This document shows, piece by piece, positions 57,669-64,000 of a DNA stretch of 64,000 nt (position 1 is its first letter; the number at the start of each line of letters is the position of its first letter). The DNA is from Pholiota molesta (lineage: Eukaryota > Basidiomycota > Agaricomycetes > Agaricales > Strophariaceae): positions 62,001 through 126,000 of the forward strand of contig JACGCK010000084.1 in NCBI GenBank assembly GCA_014925825.1. Reading direction: 5' to 3'. Both the position numbers and the translations under genes were made by a program. The notes beneath the pieces were generated by a model. It searched no databases, was not told where the DNA came from, and saw nothing but the letters and a program-made list of their open reading frames with translations.

Positions 57669-58874
57669 TCACTCAGGATTCGCACCGAAAACACGAACAT
57701 TAGCAGCCAAAAAGGACTCACCATCGCAGTCGTCGAGGAGGCCTATCCCCGCATCACGGCCAGCCACGTAATCCGCGAGATATTTCGCAGAAGTCGCCTC
57801 TTTCGTTTTCGTTATCCGAGCAATATCATTGCTCAGGGAGGGCGTTTTCAACCCGGCAGATGAAGACGCGATGAGCGAGTGCAGAACTCCTAAGAACGTT
57901 TGGGGACGCCCGTTTGCGACGAGCCATTCGGGGTGTGTGAAGAAACGGTACTTCCTGGGCAGGAACCGTATCCTAGGATGTAAGGGCAGTGTCGTAGCGC
58001 TCGTCGTTCCTGGGTGGGAGAGGTCCAACCCGATCCTGGGAGAGAAATAGATCGTTGGGAGCGTTTGCGGTGTTGCTGTGGGAACAGGCTTCAGGGATAG
58101 AGAGGTGCTTTGTCGAGCGTCCGCTTCTGATGGGAATGCGGCGGTGTTGTTCAGCCAATTCTTCTGGACAAGGTCTTCGATGCCTTCCGCGCCGCTGGCG
58201 CTGAGAATGAGGTCGACGAGGAGGGAAGGTCCAGAGGTGACTTTGCCAGATTTGACCTGTCGCACTGAGCGTAACAGGATGCCGCCGCGCAGAAGACGGT
58301 CGCCGTTGCCAGAGGTGAGTTGCGGTGGTCCTCCGAACGTCAGATCCATCCCTTTACGCGATCCGTTTCTATACATGGTGAGGCTGGTTGAGCTTCGAGT
58401 CGAATCGCGTGAGTATTGGGGGGCGCGATGAAAGTACCTAAGGATTTAAGAACAGATACCATGAGCAGTCGTTCGAAAGTCTTTGTGAGTGAAGCTTGTA
58501 GAAATGTACCATCGACCGCTGACTCTCTGCTCCTCGCTCCCATGTGTGAATGGGTCTTCATGACATTCTGCGATTTGCAGATAGAATTCGGCTTCCAGTA
58601 TCTCCAATTCCATCTCTTGGGCGTCTTCGCGTCGCACGACGAGTCTGAACTCGTGCATGAGCGCTTTCGCTATCCGGTCAAAGCGCGAGGCAATTTCCTC
58701 TTCCGTGTCAACCAGAGAGAAATCCAAGAGATTTTTGAAGGCCGACAGTTTTTCATTGGCGCTGGCTTCGTCCATGGTCGTATTGCTGCCTTCCCCGGGA
58801 TCGTCTGCAGCAGGTTTCCTCTTTTTGAATATGGAGTAGACCTCTCCTTCCGTTTTCCGCTTCTTATCCGACAT
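57669..58874 (-). CDS. Uncharacterised conserved protein, copy 2 (gene A2), 3' end replaced
   Basis: This paralogue of gene A1 starts at ATG 58874 (MSDKKRKTEGEVYSIFKKRK). The same two-exon plan holds, with the intron ending at a CTTAG acceptor near 58440. SRKGMDLTFGGPP, GGILLRSVRQVKSG, YFSPRIGLDLSHPG and LPRKYRFFTHPEWL are all kept. At GRDAGIGLLD the homology stops at the duplication junction (about 57731). The last 32 residues of A1 are replaced by DCDGESFLAANVRVFGANPE. Small in-frame differences, such as loss of a few codons near 58310, show that the frame has been maintained since duplication. Length is about 372 residues. Whether the new tail is tolerated is unknown. Confidence 0.65.
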
Positions 58875-59107
58875 TGGGATTGGAAAATGGCAAGAATAGG
58901 TACAAAACGAAAACGGGAGGAGTCAACTCAAAAGCGGCGGCCAATCTAATTCTAGAAATAGAACGATGGCACGTGGCAAATACGATTGGCTGAGAATATT
59001 CGCACGATGCTGATGCAGCTTTATCTTTGCACGCAACAATGAACATCGAACCGACGCTATTATAAGCACTACACTGCGCTTTTTTGGTATAGATACCCGC
59101 TGTGTCT

Positions 59108-61790
59108 ATGTCGGGATCCTTCTTGCCATATAACCAGGGAGTCAGCACAGCATCGATGTTATCTTTTGCATCCCCCTCCCTCCGCCATCCGTCCTCGCTC
59201 AGCTACTCCGCGCGCAGTGGTTAACAGGGCCTCTTTCGACGAAGACAGGAACCAGACCTTTTTGGGGGCTTTTTCGGGGCTTACAGGCGCTCTACTCGAC
59301 TTGCAAGGATGCACTCCGCGCACTCCGAAGCCCGTCCGCGACCCGTCCTCCGTTCCGTTGACCGCGCTTCATCTTCCCGCCCCAAAGTCGTCCCCTCGAC
59401 GCCAAACCTACGACCAACCGGCTATGCTCCCTCGACATCCACCGGAACGACGAGCCAACGACGAGCTCCTCTCCGCAATACCCTCGCCCACGCTCTCGAC
59501 AGCAATGACGATTGCTACGAACATAGGACATCGATCAGTACTACAGTAAGCCCACTGTATAAGCGGCGATTTCGACTACTCACCCACATGTTCGTTACAG
59601 CGCCAACATCAACACCCACCCTCTCCATCGCCCTGAACAGCGCAGCGCACACTCAGCAGGCCTCCGCGCCTTACAACTTGGCAGCAGACCCGGCGCCCGT
59701 TCATTTCTTCGACGCCAGAACAACGCCACGAACACCGTCGCGATGCATACTCGTGACATCGGAACGCCCCACTTACCGGCAGCGCATACACCACGGAACC
59801 CAACCGCGAGGACGAGATCTGGAGCTCGAATCACCCGGATCGTCCTCCATGAGCACCATCACCAAGCAGCCGGCGTGCCTTGGGCAACAACGACGCGACG
59901 TAGGGGACGAGTGCAACACCCAGCACCGCGACAACACAGAGAACGGCATGGGCGATACGTACACCATAGCACCACTAGACGACGACGCGGGGCTACATGA
60001 TGCCCGACTCACGCCGTGGCTTGGACGACAACGGCTCTACTCGCGAGCATACGGGACGAGAGCACCCGTGCGTACCTATGAGCAAACGTCACCCGGCGCA
60101 AAACTTACCAGCAGCACCTCCAGAGCGGCAGACGAAGACCACAGCTAAGAACGGAACGCGCGAGCAAGATATCTGGCCGACATCGGCGCAAGTCAGGCGA
60201 GCGTCGACATTCAGATCGTACGACAGGGCGCAGGAGCCACAGTGCCCAGGTGTGTGGATCTCCTCTCATCGCCCTTCCTCGCAGCGTCGCGCTCACAGTA
60301 GTAATCTAGGCACACCGGCGTTGCAGCGACATCACCACTACCACAGCGAACGGCGATGGCGATGCGCCGATCCGCACGATATACGGACACCGGAGCGTAG
60401 TCGGCAACGAGACGATAAAGCCCAACGTCGACGCTCGGCGTTTGCACGTCCTACGCTTCGCCCTGCTCAACGTACCAGCAGCACCTCCAGAGCGGCATGC
60501 AACATCACCATGACGCACGGACCTGGATGGGCCGGCGAGCACCGGGAGGATATCTGCACGGATACGCCGAGTTCGCGGGCCACGGGCATTACAGGAGCCA
60601 CGCAGCACCCACAGCGCGGAGCTTCCGGGTGCGTGAATCTCCTCTCCGCTCGGCATCGCGCTCACAAGAATTAGCTAGGCAAACGGGCGGCACAGCGACA
60701 ACAGGACGATATACGGAGACCGGAGCAAGGCAGCAACGAAACGACGACGCTGGGATAAGGGATGGGCGACTCGTGGCGTGGTTTGGACGACAACGGCTCG
60801 ATTCGCGAGCGTAGGGGACGAGTGCACCGGTGCGTACCTATGAGTAAACGTCACCTGGCGCCCAACTTACCAACAACCCCTCCAGAGCGACAGACAAAGA
60901 CCACAGCGAAGGACGGAACGCGCGAGCACGATATCTGGCCGACATCGGCGCACGTCGGGCGAGCATCCGACTTCAGAACGTACGGATCGTGGTCCTTGCG
61001 CACTACAACACGTAGGAGCCACGCAGCGCCCAGGTATGTGGATCTCCACTCATCTCCTCTCCGCTCAGCACCATGCCCACAGCAGTAAGCTAGGCAACAC
61101 GGCGGCGCAGCAACGACACGACTGAAACAGAGAACGGCACGGGCGAGTCGCTGGATCTCTAGGAGTCACGGGCAAGACACGGCAGCGTCGAGCAATCGAA
61201 TTACGGGCGAGTCGCGGGATCTCTAGGAGTTACGGGCAAGCCATTAAGACACACGGCAGCGTCGAGCAATCAAATTACGGGTCAGCAACGCGACGATCGC
61301 CTATGAGAAGGAGTGGACAACCTACCGGGTACGGAACGACGACGAGGAAGGCTATCTGCGAGGGAAGGCATCAGTGAGTGCGGCGTTGATTCGCCCGTAC
61401 AGGAACTCCTCACATCTATTAGGCCTGAAGTTGACGTGCGCCGCCTTTGCGCGGCATACAGGCGAATGCGCGGAGGGCCTGCGGAATGGATCCCGGCCCA
61501 TGAACGACGACGCGAACAGCTCGGCGCCATATCTGAACAGCTCCCCATCTGTTCCACTTACCAACGAGGACGACGACCACGGGCGGAAGGACGAGTCAAG
61601 AAGCGAGGACGGGTGAGTACGGTTATCAGAATGTTCGCAATCTTGACTTACCCTGGCTTTGAATCAGCACCAAGGCTGGCTGATCCAGTCATGCAAGGGC
61701 ACGGCGCCGGCGTATCGCGCGGCATCGGCGAGGACGAAAGGGCTTGCAGGCGCTATGAGTGGCGGTAAGCAATGTCACGGCTGCAGAGAC
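59108..61790 (+). other. Region B2: second copy of the repeat-module region
   Basis: The TATA-like CTATTATAAGC (about 59053) and ATG 59108 (MSGSFLPYNQGVSTAS) are conserved with B1. That frame closes at about 59222, while another continues RAVVNRASFDEDRNQTFLG into LTALHLPAPKSSPRRQTY and NDELLSAIPSPTLSTAM, ending at a GTAAGC donor near 59546. An 8-base difference near 59455 puts this part in a different frame from B1, so if it is coding the two products differ. The 3' part repeats PEVDVRRLCAAYRRMRGG near 61425-61475. No domain was recognised. Coding status is uncertain. Confidence 0.35.
60068..61090 (+). repeat. Array of exon-like modules, copy 2 (about three)
   Basis: Module one has a 44-nt intron-like piece 60068-60111 (GTGCGT to ACCAG), exon-like 60112-60249, then GTGTGT to ACAG ending near 60300. 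Module two is at about 60477-60630. Module three is at about 60875-61034, where the acceptor ACCAG of copy 1 has become ACCAA. Copy 1 instead lost the donor of its second module, so each copy keeps a different set of intact splice signals. Confidence 0.6.
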
Positions 61791-62014
61791 GAACAGCAAC
61801 CTGCTTACTACGCGTTCATGAAGCTCGAAAGACTATCTGCAGAGGGAGGACGACATTAGGGCGGTGCGTATGTTATACTCAAGGACACGCGCTCACCTCA
61901 GATCTCATAGACGGCTGTTGCCCGCCGCTATACATTACTCGTACGCGGCATGGAATGTAATGTGCGTGCTGTAGCCAATGTAAGGTGCGGCGCGTTAATG
62001 ATCAGCTATATCAC

Positions 62015-64000
62015 TTAAGGACCGCAAAAGCTCACTTGTAGGACAGTCGGATCACATCGCCATCGACGAGTGGATGAGTGGAGGAGGGCAGCGCCGACCA
62101 GAACTGTCGAGCTCGGCGAGATAGAGGAAGAAGAGAGAAGACGAGGAGAGGAGAGCAGAGGAGAGCAGAGGAGAGCGGGATGAGGGAATGAGAGAGATAT
62201 CTGTAGTCTTATATATGGCTTTGGGTAGATGTGTACGTACATAGAATGAAAACGGTAGCATTGGAAACATCTCGTCCAGGGTCCGCACACGCTAAGCGAA
62301 TATCAATCCGCATCTCCTCCTCCGTTTTCTCATCCGCGTTCGCTGTTCATACTACCCTGTATCTTGTAGATCATACTGCTATCAATAAGGAAACTCATAG
62401 CCCAATTTTATTACAACTAGGATACAGAAAAGCGAGCTATTCATTGTGTTTTATTCGTTATTGAGCATAAAGGATGAATTTCATGTTTCTACACATTTTC
62501 AAAATTGTGAATCTCGTTCGCACAGCGACCAAGTGTACTCGGTACCCACCTACCCAACAGTTCTTGACCCAGTAGGCCATATTACCATGTCGTAAAACTA
62601 TAGGGAAATGGCACTAAATTGCTTCTTCCATGCATTGCTCCGAACCTAAGCATTCAGCAAATGCATCGATTTGCAGGCGGAAAGTTCAAGCGCGCAATCT
62701 TCGCTGGCAACGCACTAGAGAGGACCCTTGATGGCACTAATATCGGCGTTTGACGTGGCTTTTTTCAGGTCCCCGTGCGATGCGCAATAGACTGGAAACA
62801 CGAAATGGGGTGGGAGGAGAGGTTCATGCTCGGTACGGCTACCATTGTCTGGCCCCGTCTGGTCGCTCCAACTTTCTGGTGTACAATAAAGACTTACTGG
62901 GGCTATGTATTACCACACTTACGAGCGTTCCGAATGAGTTTAGAAGAGAGCAGCGGATGCGCTCTATGGTGCAATTGATTGCATCTTGATGTCGCCGTCG
63001 TCTCGTACTTCGCGCTGCATCGCGGTCTCAGAAATAAGCCAGAATGCTTGTACTGTATGTAATATACGACCCTGATAAGTTAGCTACATTTTGTGCGTTT
63101 CAAGTGGTGGATTGGGAGAGGAGGAGCATGTTGTTATCAAATTAGTGAATATCCGAACGCCCGTCTCTGTGATTAATTAGAATACAAATTTAAATTCATA
63201 GAAGATTAGGTACCACTAACCGTTTCTGCACCTGCTTTTTATGTATAATGCAAATGCGTGCCACTTAGTGAAGATGTGTATTTTGTCATATTCAGACGCC
63301 CAAAAATGGTGGCACAGTACGCACGGCCCGGGCGCTTAACCTCGTTCGCGGCGCGCGGCGACAAGCTACCAGCGGATTCTGAACAAAATCTGCCATCTGC
63401 TTCAACCATATGGAAGGATTAATTCAACGGTTAAATTTGACGACCATCTGATGTTTGAACTCCTTAATCAAGTAGTAACTTGCACTTGATGACCTGCAAA
63501 CAATTGCAACTAGAGTAAACACCCCGATTTATAAGAGACTAGATACACCTAACAATGACCACGGCCACTTTTTTATGTGTAATTTGAATGTGCGCAATTC
63601 TGAGAGCAAACATATTGCGTCGTATTCAGCACCGTCGCGGCGGCGCAACAGCGGCGCCTAATTTGGGGGCACAGTAAACACGGCGCTTGGCTCGTTTGCG
63701 TGCAGCGGCAAGCTACCAATGGCTTCCTGTAACTTATTTCTTCCTGGAAAGCAGCATCTATGTGAATATTGGGCTTTCAAGTGCATCCCCACTGACTGGA
63801 AGTGAATGGGACACAAATGATGTCAGATTTTGCGGCTTGCAAGTCGCAACGCTTCAACCTCGCAAGTACACTCATTGCTTTGATGTAAATAATCGTTGTG
63901 GTCACGCCATATCTTCTCTACGGAATGCGGGATCTATTTTGTATGTTTTATTCGGCACGCCTGTACTTGGCTTGGACCTTGATGATATTTCCGCTTGTAA
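62015..64000. other. AT-rich non-coding tail of copy 2
   Basis: The counterpart of 53391-55374. The frame open at 53988-54311 in copy 1 is interrupted here by TGA at about 62752. No gene is supported. Confidence 0.5.

Larger units (their letters stand above)
48970..57730. repeat. Tandem segmental duplication, copy 1 (about 8.7 kb unit)
   Basis: Sequence from about 48970 is repeated in direct orientation from about 57731 to the end of the window. Spot checks: 49630 pairs with 58376 (offset 8746), 50540 with 59108 (8568) and 55135 with 63761 (8626). The changing offset reflects indels between copies. The left boundary falls inside gene A1 at GTCGAGGAGGCCTAT. Sequence after about 55374 cannot be compared because copy 2 leaves the window. 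Confidence 0.9.
57731..64000. repeat. Tandem segmental duplication, copy 2 (truncated by window end)
   Basis: Direct repeat of 48970 onward. By eye, the last 240 bases (63761-64000) differ from 55135-55374 at five positions. Copy 2 lacks about 240 bp near 58887 and one region B module near 59912, and has a longer third module at 60477-60630. Confidence 0.9.

Noticed and set aside
48970..57730. The 8.7-kb unit as a large transposon
   Set aside because: No inverted or direct terminal repeats, no target duplication and no transposase were seen. The boundary lies inside a gene, and a tandem duplication explains it better.

Overview
The window looks like a chromosomal piece of a filamentous basidiomycete, most likely an Agaricomycete. 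Genes are split by many short GT-AG introns, mostly 44-80 nt. The proteins include families typical of that class: a KDZ transposase, an F-box protein with an N-terminal coiled coil, a DUF4419 protein and a decayed WW-like membrane family. Intergenic gaps are short. There are no operons, no CRISPR array and no recognisable tRNA.

Layout. 1-3080 (-): frameshifted KDZ transposase running off the left edge. 4456-6559 (+): purine (uric acid/xanthine) permease. 6950-8300 (+): mitochondrial-type methionine aminopeptidase. 8575-14663 (-): nucleoporin Nup192/Nup205. 15669-17057 (-): orphan membrane protein. 18218-19134: Mutator-like foldback element with a perfect 9-bp target duplication. 20092-21666 (+): DUF4419 protein. 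23452-25674 (+): MFS sugar transporter. 25959-29276 (-): copper amine oxidase, whose quinone-cofactor tyrosine appears to lie on an 11-nt exon followed by a 2-nt exon. 29852-30881 (+): SAP18 with an RGG/RD/RS tail. 31046-31550 (-): tentative small gene. 32227-33826 (+): tandem dual-specificity phosphatase with a degenerate second domain. 34145-35473 (+): Nudix hydrolase ending in SKL. 36197-36984: hAT-like MITE with an 8-bp target duplication. 37344-40666 (+): low-complexity protein with an AT-hook and acidic tail. 41690-43513 (+): decayed WW-like gene. 44176-45505 (-) and 45787-46285 (+): SKI8-like WD40 protein and ribosomal protein eS12, divergent from one 281-bp spacer. 47011-48704 (+): F-box protein.

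From about 48.97 kb to the end the window is a direct tandem segmental duplication with a period near 8.7 kb. Each copy carries an uncharacterised minus-strand gene (gene A), a GC-rich plus-strand region built of repeated exon-like modules bounded by splice-like signals (region B), and a long AT-rich non-coding tail. Copy 2 of gene A is cut at the junction and has a new C-terminus. Just before the junction (56.4-57.2 kb) is a separate array of degenerate exon-like repeats.

The resident genes are mostly unrelated housekeeping functions: nuclear pore, ribosome, RNA decay, splicing or deacetylase complex, peroxisomal and nitrogen metabolism. They do not form a pathway cluster. Two cautions apply. 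Genes between about 2.8 and 13.1 kb carry many apparent single-base deletions, often in homopolymers, which looks more like local sequence error than true decay. Gene boundaries are inferred from splice motifs and remembered family patterns, without alignments or transcripts.
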